The translations under genes were made by a program, and so were the position numbers. DNA of 64,000 bases from Bacteroidaceae bacterium (GTDB lineage Bacteria > Bacteroidota > Bacteroidia > Bacteroidales > Bacteroidaceae), in assembly GCA_017940565.1 (NCBI GenBank), contig JAGAYH010000054.1, positions 1 to 64,000 on the forward strand, written 5' to 3'. Positions 51,369 through 59,944 of the stretch are shown here, in pieces. Every line of letters starts with the position of its first letter. Position 1 is the first letter of the stretch. The notes beneath the pieces were generated by a model that had not been told where the DNA came from, did not search any database, and worked only from the letters and a program-made list of their open reading frames with translations.

Positions 51369-52856
51369 ATGTTAAAGAGAATCAGACGGGTCTTGGCCCT
51401 CTTTTGTTTTACGTTGCTTACCCTGCTGCTGCTCGACGTGAGCGGGGTGCTCCATCACTGGCTGGGTTGGCTGGCCAAGGTGCAGTTACTGCCGGCCCTG
51501 CTGGCGATGAATGTGGGGGTGGTACTGGCCTTGTGTGTGTTGACGCTTGTTTTCGGCCGCATCTATTGCAGTGTCATCTGTCCCCTGGGTGTGATGCAGG
51601 ATGGCTTTGCTTGGCTGGGGCGCCGGCGGAAGAAGAACCGCTACAGCTGGTCACCGGAGAAACGCTGGTTACGCTACGGCCTGCTTGGGGGCATGATAGT
51701 GGCCCTGGCGACCGGAGTGAACATCGTCGTGGCCCTGCTGGCGCCCTACAGTGCCTACGGGCGCATCGTGGGTAGCCTAGTTCGCCCCATGTATGCCCGG
51801 GTCAACAATGGGCTGGCCCTGCTGGCCGAACGCGTGGACAGCTATGCCTTCTATGAGGTGGACGTATGGCTCAAGAGCCTTCCCACACTGGTGGTGGCAG
51901 CGGCAACACTTGTCGTTCTGGCGTGGCTGGCGTGGCGGAACGGCCGTACATATTGCAACACCGTGTGCCCTGTCGGGACGCTACTGAGCCTGCTGGCTCG
52001 TTTTTCCTGGTTTAAGGTTCGGATCGACAACGACCGCTGTGTGACGTGTGGCTTGTGCGCAAAAAACTGCAAGGCTTCGTGCATTGATTTCAAAAACCAT
52101 CGGGTAGATTACAGTCGGTGCGTGGCTTGTGGTGACTGTATTGAAAAATGCAACAAACAGGCCATCCGGTATACTCCGGCCATGCGCCATAAGGTGTCCT
52201 GCCCGTCTGAAACGGAAGCGCAGAGTCCAGACGCGTCGCGCCGGGCTTTTTTGGCCGTGTCGGCCTTGTCGGCAACAGCCGCGCTGGCGCAGGAAGGCAA
52301 GAAAGTGGACGGCGGGCTGGCCGTTGTGGAGCAGAAGGTGGCTCCGGTGCGCCAAACTCCTGTGACGCCGCCGGGCTCGCTGAGCGCAAGCAATATGGCC
52401 AAGCATTGTACCGCTTGCCAACTTTGTGTATCGACCTGTCCCAACGATGTCCTGCGCCCCTCGTCCGATTTATCCACCTTCATGCAACCCACGTCGTCGT
52501 TTGAACACGGCTTTTGCCGTCCAGAGTGTGTGAAGTGCTCGGAAGTGTGTCCTACGGGAGCCATCCGCCCCATCACAAGAGCAGAAAAAACATCCATCCA
52601 GGCCGGTCACGCCGTTTGGATTAAGAAAAACTGTGTGCCGCTGACTGATGAACGCGAATGTGGCAACTGTGCACGCCACTGCCCTGTGGGAGCTATCACC
52701 ATGGTGCCGATTGATGAGAACGACGAGAACTCCCTCCACGTGCCCGCCGTCAACGAAGCGCGCTGCATAGGCTGTGGCGCTTGCGAACATGTATGTCCCG
52801 CCAGTCCGCTTTCGGCTATTATCGTGGAAGGTCATGAGGTGCACCGGACCATTTAA
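51369..52856 (+). CDS. Membrane polyferredoxin, NapH-like and NapG-like halves fused
   Basis: A 495-residue iron-sulfur protein. The N-terminal part (about 1-225) has four predicted helices and two membrane-proximal motifs, GRIYCSVICPLG and GRTYCNTVCPVG, as in NapH/CcoG-type proteins. Six cysteine groups follow: CVTCGLCAKNC, CVACGDCIEKC, CTACQLCVSTC, CVKCSEVC, CGNCARHC and CIGCGACEHVC, enough for several 4Fe-4S clusters. An internal twin-arginine-like stretch (SRRAFLAVSALSATAALA, near residue 290) separates the halves, as if a NapH-type protein had been joined to a Tat-exported NapG-type protein. It likely carries electrons from the membrane quinone pool or ferredoxin to the reductase encoded next. 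The ORF opens at ATG 51369. Confidence 0.82.
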   Translation: MLKRIRRVLALFCFTLLTLLLLDVSGVLHHWLGWLAKVQLLPALLAMNVGVVLALCVLTLVFGRIYCSVICPLGVMQDGFAWLGRRRKKNRYSWSPEKRWLRYGLLGGMIVALATGVNIVVALLAPYSAYGRIVGSLVRPMYARVNNGLALLAERVDSYAFYEVDVWLKSLPTLVVAAATLVVLAWLAWRNGRTYCNTVCPVGTLLSLLARFSWFKVRIDNDRCVTCGLCAKNCKASCIDFKNHRVDYSRCVACGDCIEKCNKQAIRYTPAMRHKVSCPSETEAQSPDASRRAFLAVSALSATAALAQEGKKVDGGLAVVEQKVAPVRQTPVTPPGSLSASNMAKHCTACQLCVSTCPNDVLRPSSDLSTFMQPTSSFEHGFCRPECVKCSEVCPTGAIRPITRAEKTSIQAGHAVWIKKNCVPLTDERECGNCARHCPVGAITMVPIDENDENSLHVPAVNEARCIGCGACEHVCPASPLSAIIVEGHEVHRTI

Positions 52857-52890
52857 GTTATGCGCTAACCTTAATTAATAATGATTGAAA

Positions 52891-54300
52891 ATGGGTAAAA
52901 ACAATAATATCAACCGTCGGCGTTTCCTGAAACTGCTTGGAGCAGGTTCCGTGGTGACTGCCGCTACCTTTTCGGGATGCAAACCCAAAGCCATGGAGGC
53001 TCCGGAGGAAGAATACAAGCACCAGGTGGAGCCGCCCAAAGGCAAGATGACCTATCGCCGCAACCCCAAGACAAACGAAGACGTTTCGCTTCTGGGCTAC
53101 GGCATGATGCGTCTGCCGACCACCGATGGTGCTGCAGCGCGCGAGAGTGACGCGCCCATAGACCAAGAGCAGGTGAACCGATTGGTGGACTATGCCATAG
53201 AGCATGGTGTAAACTATTTTGATACTTCACCCGCTTACTGCAAGGGAATGTCTGAACATGCTACCGGCATTGCCCTGAGCCGCCATCCCCGTAACAGTTA
53301 TTATATTGCCACCAAGCTGTCAAACTTCAGTGAGGACACCTGGAGCAAGCAGGCATCCATAGAGATGTTCAATAATTCATTGAAAGAACTTCAGGTGGAC
53401 TATATAGACTATTACCTGCTGCATAACATCGGCATGGGCGGAATGGAGTTCTTCGAAACCCGTTACGAGAACAATGGTATTCTCGATTGGCTGGTTGAGC
53501 AGCGCAAGGCCGGGCGTATCCGCAATCTCGGCTTTTCCTATCATGGTGATATCGAGGTGTTCGACTATCTTCTTTCCATGCATGATGAATATCACTGGGA
53601 CTTTGTGCAGATAGAGTTGAACTATCTCGACTGGCATTATGCCGATGAAATCAATCCGCGCAATGTGGACGCTGAATATCTGTATGGAGAACTGCAAAAA
53701 CGAGGTATACCGTCGGTCATCATGGAGCCGCTCCTGGGTGGCCGCTTGTCGAACGTGCCCCAATATATAGCTGCCCGCATGAAGGGGCGTGACCCTGAGC
53801 ACAGTGTGGCCTCGTGGGCTTTCCGCTATGCCGGTTCGCCCGAAGGTGTGCTCACCGTGTTGAGCGGGATGACCTATATGGAACACCTCAAGGACAATCT
53901 GCTGTCATACAGTCCCCTTCGTCCTGTATCCGAAGATGACAAGTCATTCCTGGAGCAGGTGGCTAAGGAACTGGTCAACATGGAAACCATTCCTTGCAAC
54001 GACTGCAAGTATTGTATGCCTTGCCCCTATGGTGTTGACATCCCTGGCATCTTTGTCCACTACAACAAGTGCAAGAACGCCGGTTCCCTCCCTGTTGACC
54101 CTGAACAGGAAGATTATGCCCGCTACCGGCGGGAGTACCTCATAGGGCTCGACCGCAGTGTGCCGCGCATACGTCAGGCCAACCATTGCATAGCCTGTGG
54201 CCAGTGTAAGCCTCACTGTCCCCAAAATATCGACATACCCCGTGAACTGCATCAGATTGACATGTATGTGGAACGTCTGAAACAGTCGCGCGAACTGTAA
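52891..54300 (+). CDS. Tat-exported aldo/keto reductase with C-terminal ferredoxin domain
   Basis: A 469-residue protein from ATG 52891. The N-terminus NNINRRRFLKLLGAGSVVTAATFSGC has a twin-arginine motif and ends in a possible lipobox Cys. The aldo/keto reductase barrel (about 50-350) keeps the catalytic set: Asp and Tyr in YFDTSPAYCKGMSEHATG, Lys in IATKLS and His in YYLLHNIG. The C-terminal part carries CNDCKYCMPCPYGVDI and CIACGQCKPHCPQNI, two 4Fe-4S-type groups. It is probably an electron-fed reductase of an unknown carbonyl compound in the periplasm or cell envelope. It follows the polyferredoxin gene by 34 bases and precedes the ECF-S-like gene by 33, and the trio looks like a redox module. 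Confidence 0.87.
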   Translation: MGKNNNINRRRFLKLLGAGSVVTAATFSGCKPKAMEAPEEEYKHQVEPPKGKMTYRRNPKTNEDVSLLGYGMMRLPTTDGAAARESDAPIDQEQVNRLVDYAIEHGVNYFDTSPAYCKGMSEHATGIALSRHPRNSYYIATKLSNFSEDTWSKQASIEMFNNSLKELQVDYIDYYLLHNIGMGGMEFFETRYENNGILDWLVEQRKAGRIRNLGFSYHGDIEVFDYLLSMHDEYHWDFVQIELNYLDWHYADEINPRNVDAEYLYGELQKRGIPSVIMEPLLGGRLSNVPQYIAARMKGRDPEHSVASWAFRYAGSPEGVLTVLSGMTYMEHLKDNLLSYSPLRPVSEDDKSFLEQVAKELVNMETIPCNDCKYCMPCPYGVDIPGIFVHYNKCKNAGSLPVDPEQEDYARYRREYLIGLDRSVPRIRQANHCIACGQCKPHCPQNIDIPRELHQIDMYVERLKQSREL

Positions 54301-54333
54301 ACGGAACATTAATTAAAAAAGAATAACAAGACA

Positions 54334-54843
54334 ATGGAAACAAACGTAAAACTTTATTCCCTCGGTCTCACACAGACCCGCACCTATTTGCTCGCCCTCG
54401 TCTTTGTGGTCGGCAATGTCGTGCTGCCCCAGTTGTGCCACCTCATTCCCCAAGGCGGCCTTATCCTCTTGCCTATCTATTTCTTCACCCTGGTGGGCGC
54501 CTACAAGTACGGTCTCCGTCTGGGCCTGCTCACGGCCGTGTTCTCGCCAGTGGTCAACCATTTGCTCTTTTGTATGCCCGCAGCCGGCGTGTTGTCCATA
54601 TTGCTCATCAAGTCATCGTTGCTCGCCGTGGCTGCTGCCGTAGTGGCAAGCCGCAGTGGCAAGGTGACCATACCCCTGCTGCTGCTTGTGGTGCTGTCCT
54701 ACCAGTTCGTGGGTGGACTGGTTGAATGGGCCGTGACGGGCAGCCTTGCCGCCGCTTTACAGGACTTCCGGCTCGGACTCCCCGGCCTGGCCGTGCAAGT
54801 GCTGGGAGGCTACGTGGTGTTGCGCTGGCTGATGAAGAAATAA
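54334..54843 (+). CDS. ECF transporter S-component-like membrane protein
   Basis: A 169-residue protein with about five hydrophobic helices and few charged residues, ending in RWLMKK. Size, helix number and the YKYGLRLGLLTAVFSPVVNHLLF region resemble substrate-binding S components of energy-coupling-factor transporters. Genes of this type are often found beside polyferredoxin and ferredoxin-linked aldo/keto reductases in Bacteroidetes, which is my main support. The substrate is not known and no EcfA/EcfT genes are in the window. It ends the operon; a terminator follows. Confidence 0.6.
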   Translation: METNVKLYSLGLTQTRTYLLALVFVVGNVVLPQLCHLIPQGGLILLPIYFFTLVGAYKYGLRLGLLTAVFSPVVNHLLFCMPAAGVLSILLIKSSLLAVAAAVVASRSGKVTIPLLLLVVLSYQFVGGLVEWAVTGSLAAALQDFRLGLPGLAVQVLGGYVVLRWLMKK

Positions 54844-54871
54844 GCTCAAGTGTTTTGAAAACTCGTTACAG

Positions 54872-54902
54872 GGCTCCGTCCGAAAGTGCGGAGCCTTTTT
54901 TC
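54872..54902 (+). terminator. Terminator of the polyferredoxin operon
   Basis: GGCTCCG pairs with CGGAGCC across ten bases and is followed by TTTTTT. Confidence 0.85.
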
Positions 54903-54923
54903 CCGTTTTTCGGCAGAATGGGC

Positions 54924-54986
54924 CTAACTGCGTTTTCGTCATGACTAAATCGGATATAGTCAGCACGAACTCCGTTTTGCTTTTTC
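54924..54986. repeat. 21-bp intergenic array K (three units)
   Basis: Units start at 54924 (CTAACTGCGTTTTCGT), 54945 (CTAAATCGGATATAGT, symmetric) and 54966 (CGAACTCCGTTTTGCT). It lies right after the terminator and before the leader element of protease paralogue 3. Confidence 0.84.
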
Positions 54987-55072
54987 AAAGGGCCGAAAAC
55001 AACGGACTGTGGCAACGTTGGTAACAGCACAACCGCCCGGTGGCATATTTAGAAGGCCATTTAGTAAATTTT

Positions 55073-55099
55073 CACTCTAAGGTATGTGCAAAATTCTGA
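55073..55099 (+). promoter_or_regulatory. Upstream element shared with the EEP-family gene (copy 2)
   Basis: CACTCTAAGGTATGTGCAAA followed by ATTCTGA matches 39-62 with a two-base insertion and two mismatches. It lies 45 bases before the start codon of protease paralogue 3. No good TAnnTTTG box was found here. Confidence 0.4.
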
Positions 55100-55144
55100 G
55101 GGAATTGCTATTTTTGCTTACTAATAGCCAATATTGTTTGAAAT

Positions 55145-58100
55145 ATGAAATATTTAGACCGTTTCCTTATGGTCGCTGCGACATTCCTTGTCGTTTCAGC
55201 CCATGCTCAAAACCAAGTTCAACCGACCTCCACACCGGGGCTTCCCGTGTTGTCTCAAGGCCAGACGGACTGGTCGGTGATGTATCCCCAAAAGTCCGTG
55301 CGTTCCAAGGCCTTCGGGTTAAAAGCGGCCCCGGACGAATTGCCAGACCATGTGAACAACATTGAGACGGGTTTCTTCTGTCCTGTGTTCAATCAGAGCG
55401 GCGGCTCGTGTGGCGCGGCTTCGGGCGTGAGCTACATGTGGGGTTACGAAATCAACGCCATGCGCGGCTGGCAGGCCGAGGACGAGGCTAACCGCTTCCC
55501 GAGTCACTTCACGTGGCTCATGTCGCAATGCAACAGCGACGAAGCCACCATGCTTCACAACAACGGGGCTCCCAGTGTGAAAACCTATGGCGGGCAGACC
55601 TATTCGCGCTATTTCGGCCTGCAGGACGTGGAAGACCCCGACTTCGGCTGGATGCAGGGTTACGACAAGTGGTGGGAGGCCATGCAGTGGCGCGCAGAAA
55701 GTAAAAATGAATTTCCTGTTGACGTCAGCGACGAGGCGGGCCGACAGGCTGTGAAGCGTTGGCTTTACAATCACAACGGCGATACCGACGGATTTCATGC
55801 CGGTGGCATCTGTAACGTGGGCTTGGCGGCAGGTCCCTTCATCGGTAAGATTGAGAAAACGGCCGTTAATGAGGCTTTGGGCCTCGTGGGATTCTCATGT
55901 GTGAAGGCCTGGAATCATCAGTACAATCATGCCATGACCATCGTGGGTTATGACGACCGCATTGAGTTTGACCTGGACTCCAACGGCGTGTTTGGCGAAA
56001 AAGACAAAGACGAGGTGGGCGCCTGGCTGATGGTCAATTCCTGGGGCCAGGGCTGGGCCACGGGCGGCTTCATCTATTGTCCGTACAAGTATGGCGGTCC
56101 GCTGCAACCGTGGGAGCCTGACCGATGGTTTAAGCCCGGTTTCTATAAAGTGCGCCGCCACTACCGTCCGTTGCGCACGTTCAAAATACGCATGAATTAC
56201 AGCAAACGCAGTGAAATATGTCTGGGTGCCGGCGTGAGCCGTGACACTACGGCCACCGAGCCCGAAGAGACTCTCCTGATGGATCACTTCAAGTATGCCG
56301 GCAACGGCGCCAATGATGGTACCGACCCCGATGTGCCGATGTTGGGCCGGTGGGCCGACGGCATGCACTACGAACCGATGGAATTCGGTTATGATATCAC
56401 CGACCTCACTGTAGATTATGACCGTACACGTCCACTGAAGTACTTCTTCTTCATTGATTCGAAGAAGACGGCCAATGGCGAGGGAAACATATACAATGTT
56501 TCGCTTATTGACTACGAAACACAACGTGAGGGCGTCGAGATACCCTTCCACATAGATACGGTGCAAGTGCTCAACGGAGGCAAAACCACGATGATTTCCG
56601 TCATTGTGAAGGGAGAACAACTCTACAAGCCTCTCAATGCAGCCATAGCAGACAAGACATTGTCCTGGCAGCAGCCCCAGCCTTCGAGCCTTACGCTCAA
56701 CGGCTATTACATCTATGCGAACAATGAATTGATTGACAGCACGGCAGCCAATGTCAGCACTTATAATCTGGTGACCACCGACGGACTCGACTACAGTGTG
56801 GCTGCCGTTTATCTGAACCGGGCCGGCGAGCGCTGTGCCAGCGAGAAGACCACCGCCGTGCGACCCTATGTGGCCGAAAGTAAGGAAAACAACGATGTGG
56901 TGCGTCTGAACAAAGGCGGTTTTGTAATTCCGCGCCTGTTCCTGCGGGCCTATAGCCAAGCCACCATCGAGTGGTGGATGAAGCCAATTACTTTGATAAA
57001 CTGGAACCAGCAGGTAGGTCCAGGGTGGGGGCGTTTCCTCTTCCATGTCAAAAGCAATGGCGGTGTCAGTTTCGGATGGAATTCTCCCTCTGGCCAACGC
57101 TACGACGGAAGCACCTCGTTCCTGTCAACCGGCAAGTGGACACACATGGCTATCACGGTTGACCAACATGTTATGACGCTTTACGTTAATGGAATGAAGA
57201 AGGCATCGGTAACCTGCAAAGACTATTCTGGCCTGTCTGCCTTCGGCGATTTGGATTTCGGAGACAACTACTACTACATGAATGCCGATATTGACGAAGT
57301 GCGCGTGTGGAGCACCTGCCGCTCTGCCGGTGACTTGTTCCGCAATAAAGACATGGAAATCGCCAATCCCTCTGCCCAGAAAGACCTGATGGCTTATTTC
57401 AAGATGGACACGTTTGAAGAGGATGGCGTCGTAAAACTGCGCGATTGTGCCCATGGCCACCATGCTCTCTTCAAGGTCGACAACGCCTGGCAGAGTAGGG
57501 TGGACAACTCGATTCTGAAAGGCTCACAAAAGTTGGCGCCATTCTTCGATATCGAAGCCGGGGTTCATTATGCTGGCGTGCCGATTCACTTCAGTTCAAA
57601 ACATAATCTCAGTGTTGTCGGATGGCAGTGGCAGGTTGATGGCTTAGACGGAGCATCATTACCTCAAGCTCCCGATGTTGACATATTTTTCCCTCAGGCA
57701 GGCGAATATGCTGTGAAACTGACACAGACCGATGCCGACGGCAATGTAGAAGACACACTCCGCACTCTTACCATTATGGCCGCTCCACAGCCCGTGGCTG
57801 ACTTTGAAGTTACCGAAGGACATTTGTCGGCAGGCCATCAGTTCAGTTTTGTGAACCAAAGCCAGGGGGACGGCTATACCTTCCGTTGGACATTGCCCGG
57901 AGCAAGGGAAGAAGCCATGCAGTCCACCCATGCCACGGCCATTTACGAAGTACCTGGCACTTACGACGTCACTCTGACAATGCTTTCTGCCACTGGTGAT
58001 GCTGTTGCCTCTGTGACAAAGCAAGTGACGGTGATTGCCTCTAAGCCCGAAGCCGCCTTCGACGTGCCTGTGCCTGCATTGGTGCGTGGCGGCAAGGCCT

Positions 58101-59719
58101 ATCTGGTGGACCAGAGTAAATATGCCCCTGACGAATGGATGTGGCTGGTCAAGACCGGAGATCACTACTACTCCATGTCTGGTGGCGGCAGTCAGGAATT
58201 TGTGCCCACCGTGCCCGGTGTGTACGATGTGACGCTCACTGTCAAGAACGCCGCAGGCAAGAGCACCGCCGTCCAAAGCAGTGCCCTCATCGTTACCAAC
58301 GAAGATTCGGGCAACGGTCTCAATTTCGGTGGCAACGGACAGCTCCTCTCGTTCGACAATCCGCTGGGAACGACCCGTGGTTTCACCATTGACTGGTGGA
58401 TGATGCCGCGCAAGACCGAAGGCGCCTTCTCACTGGCCAGCAATGACGGCCAGTTGAATATCACCACCGATGCCGACGGTATCGTGACATTTGTCTTGGG
58501 CGCCAGGACGATGAAGAGTGAGGCTGACTATGTAATTGCTAAAGAATGGCACCACTATTCCGTTGTTTATACGCTCGGCAAGGTCACCTTCTACCGCGAC
58601 GGTGTGGCCGTGGGCGCTGCCGTGGGCTCCACCAACAGCAAATCTTTTACATTCGACGGTCCTTTCGTCGTGGGAAGCGCAACCGGTGGCATGAACACCA
58701 TGATAGACGAATTCCGCATCTATGCCCGTTCACTCCCCGCCAGCAGTGTGAAGCACTATTGCAACAGCCCCATTGCCAATGTCGATTCCGTCGAAACGGC
58801 TGACAAACTGGTGCTTTACTATAACTTCAATCATATCACCGGCAACGCCATCGACCTCTGCTCCGGCGGCCGCGACGGTGTGCGCACCGGCTTTGGTCCC
58901 GACGGCGATGCCTGGGCCAGTTCCCTTGGCGTGTTCTCGCTCAATTTCGACGCCCCCGTCACTCCCGAGGATGTCACGGCCGACTACATGACCAACTACC
59001 GCGCGCCGTTCTACCACACCAGCAAACGCATCAATTCCAAAAACACGCGCTTCGTCCAGTTGGAAACCGACACCGAGCGTTCCGGCTGGAAGGTGGCCAA
59101 CCATGTGGTCACCGACACTATTATTACCGGTGTCAGCACCGACGCCAACTACAACTATGCCATGCATTCCTCCACCGGCTGGTATAGTTTCGCCGAGCGG
59201 CTGAGCAACCACCTCGTCTATCAGACTGTGGAACTGCCCGAAGGCGTTTACCGCTTCCAGACCACCGTGCAGAGTTCGCTCAACCCCGGCACGTGCTATC
59301 TTACGGCCACCGAAGGCGATGAGCTCATTTCTGTCATTGACATTGAAAACACGTTGGCCTATGCCTCCCTGGCCAATGCCAACGCCATAGACTTTTACGT
59401 GCCGCGTCCCATGAACATATCCCTCGGCTTGAACATCAACCAATCGTCGGCCTCCGAACTGCGCATCACTTCGTTCAAGCTCCAGCGTATCCCCGTTGAA
59501 GTCGTCTCGGCCATTTCCTCGCCGCGGACTTCCGCCGCGTTCAGCGTGCAACCCGTTGTCGGCGGTCTGCGCATCACGACGCCCGCCCTGCAGCGTGTCT
59601 CCGTTTACACCGCCCAAGGCCTCTGTCTCTGGGCCGGACCGGTCAGCGGCTCGCGCCTTGTCGTCTTGCCCAAGGGCATCTACATTGTCAACGGGCAAAA
59701 AGTGGCCGTGACCAATTGA
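55145..59719 (+). CDS. Secreted papain-family (C1A) protease with LamG, PKD and type IX sorting domains, paralogue 3
   Basis: A 1,524-residue protein with signal peptide MKYLDRFLMVAATFLVVSAHAQ. The C1A domain keeps Cys89 (FNQSGGSCGAASG), His262 (YNHAMTIVGYDD) and Asn298 (MVNSWGQGW), and the DLDSNGVFGEKDKDE loop. The surroundings of the active Cys differ from paralogues 1 and 2 (GGSCGAAS instead of GPSCMGS), and the substrate-side segment (GYEINAMRGWQAEDEANRF) is diverged, so specificity may differ. LamG (ATIEWWMKPI ... DIDEVRVWS), PKD-like repeats, a second LamG (FTIDWWMMPR ... IDEFRIYAR) and the type IX tail (VYTAQGLCL ... KGIYIVNGQKVAVTN) keep the common order. It is preceded by array K and the shared upstream element. 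Confidence 0.87.
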   Translation: MKYLDRFLMVAATFLVVSAHAQNQVQPTSTPGLPVLSQGQTDWSVMYPQKSVRSKAFGLKAAPDELPDHVNNIETGFFCPVFNQSGGSCGAASGVSYMWGYEINAMRGWQAEDEANRFPSHFTWLMSQCNSDEATMLHNNGAPSVKTYGGQTYSRYFGLQDVEDPDFGWMQGYDKWWEAMQWRAESKNEFPVDVSDEAGRQAVKRWLYNHNGDTDGFHAGGICNVGLAAGPFIGKIEKTAVNEALGLVGFSCVKAWNHQYNHAMTIVGYDDRIEFDLDSNGVFGEKDKDEVGAWLMVNSWGQGWATGGFIYCPYKYGGPLQPWEPDRWFKPGFYKVRRHYRPLRTFKIRMNYSKRSEICLGAGVSRDTTATEPEETLLMDHFKYAGNGANDGTDPDVPMLGRWADGMHYEPMEFGYDITDLTVDYDRTRPLKYFFFIDSKKTANGEGNIYNVSLIDYETQREGVEIPFHIDTVQVLNGGKTTMISVIVKGEQLYKPLNAAIADKTLSWQQPQPSSLTLNGYYIYANNELIDSTAANVSTYNLVTTDGLDYSVAAVYLNRAGERCASEKTTAVRPYVAESKENNDVVRLNKGGFVIPRLFLRAYSQATIEWWMKPITLINWNQQVGPGWGRFLFHVKSNGGVSFGWNSPSGQRYDGSTSFLSTGKWTHMAITVDQHVMTLYVNGMKKASVTCKDYSGLSAFGDLDFGDNYYYMNADIDEVRVWSTCRSAGDLFRNKDMEIANPSAQKDLMAYFKMDTFEEDGVVKLRDCAHGHHALFKVDNAWQSRVDNSILKGSQKLAPFFDIEAGVHYAGVPIHFSSKHNLSVVGWQWQVDGLDGASLPQAPDVDIFFPQAGEYAVKLTQTDADGNVEDTLRTLTIMAAPQPVADFEVTEGHLSAGHQFSFVNQSQGDGYTFRWTLPGAREEAMQSTHATAIYEVPGTYDVTLTMLSATGDAVASVTKQVTVIASKPEAAFDVPVPALVRGGKAYLVDQSKYAPDEWMWLVKTGDHYYSMSGGGSQEFVPTVPGVYDVTLTVKNAAGKSTAVQSSALIVTNEDSGNGLNFGGNGQLLSFDNPLGTTRGFTIDWWMMPRKTEGAFSLASNDGQLNITTDADGIVTFVLGARTMKSEADYVIAKEWHHYSVVYTLGKVTFYRDGVAVGAAVGSTNSKSFTFDGPFVVGSATGGMNTMIDEFRIYARSLPASSVKHYCNSPIANVDSVETADKLVLYYNFNHITGNAIDLCSGGRDGVRTGFGPDGDAWASSLGVFSLNFDAPVTPEDVTADYMTNYRAPFYHTSKRINSKNTRFVQLETDTERSGWKVANHVVTDTIITGVSTDANYNYAMHSSTGWYSFAERLSNHLVYQTVELPEGVYRFQTTVQSSLNPGTCYLTATEGDELISVIDIENTLAYASLANANAIDFYVPRPMNISLGLNINQSSASELRITSFKLQRIPVEVVSAISSPRTSAAFSVQPVVGGLRITTPALQRVSVYTAQGLCLWAGPVSGSRLVVLPKGIYIVNGQKVAVTN

Positions 59720-59750
59720 TGCTTCGCTCCGCAATGCGTTCCTCATAACC

Positions 59751-59783
59751 AGGGGGGGACGGCCCGCTACGGTCGTCCCCCCT
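59751..59783 (+). terminator. Terminator of protease paralogue 3
   Basis: AGGGGGGGACGGCC pairs with GGTCGTCCCCCCT, with one G-T, across a six-base loop. No clear T-run follows. Confidence 0.65.
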
Positions 59784-59810
59784 GCCGTTTCAGCGAGGCT
59801 CGTCCCACGA

Positions 59811-59873
59811 AACGAAAACGGAGCCAGTCGTGTCTATATCCGTTTTCGTCATTTCTAAATGCGTTATCGTGTT
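59811..59873. repeat. 21-bp intergenic array L (three units)
   Basis: Units start at 59811 (AACGAAAACGGAGCCAGT), 59832 (GTCTATATCCGTTTTCGT) and 59853 (TTCTAAATGCGTTATCGT). It lies between the terminator at 59751 and the -7 box at 59945. Nothing else is evident in this 315-base gap. Confidence 0.84.
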
Positions 59874-59944
59874 GTCGGAGGCATGGTGGTGTGCCTTTTT
59901 AAAAAAGGTAGGGGAAACGAGGCTGCTGAACGGTAACTTTTGTG

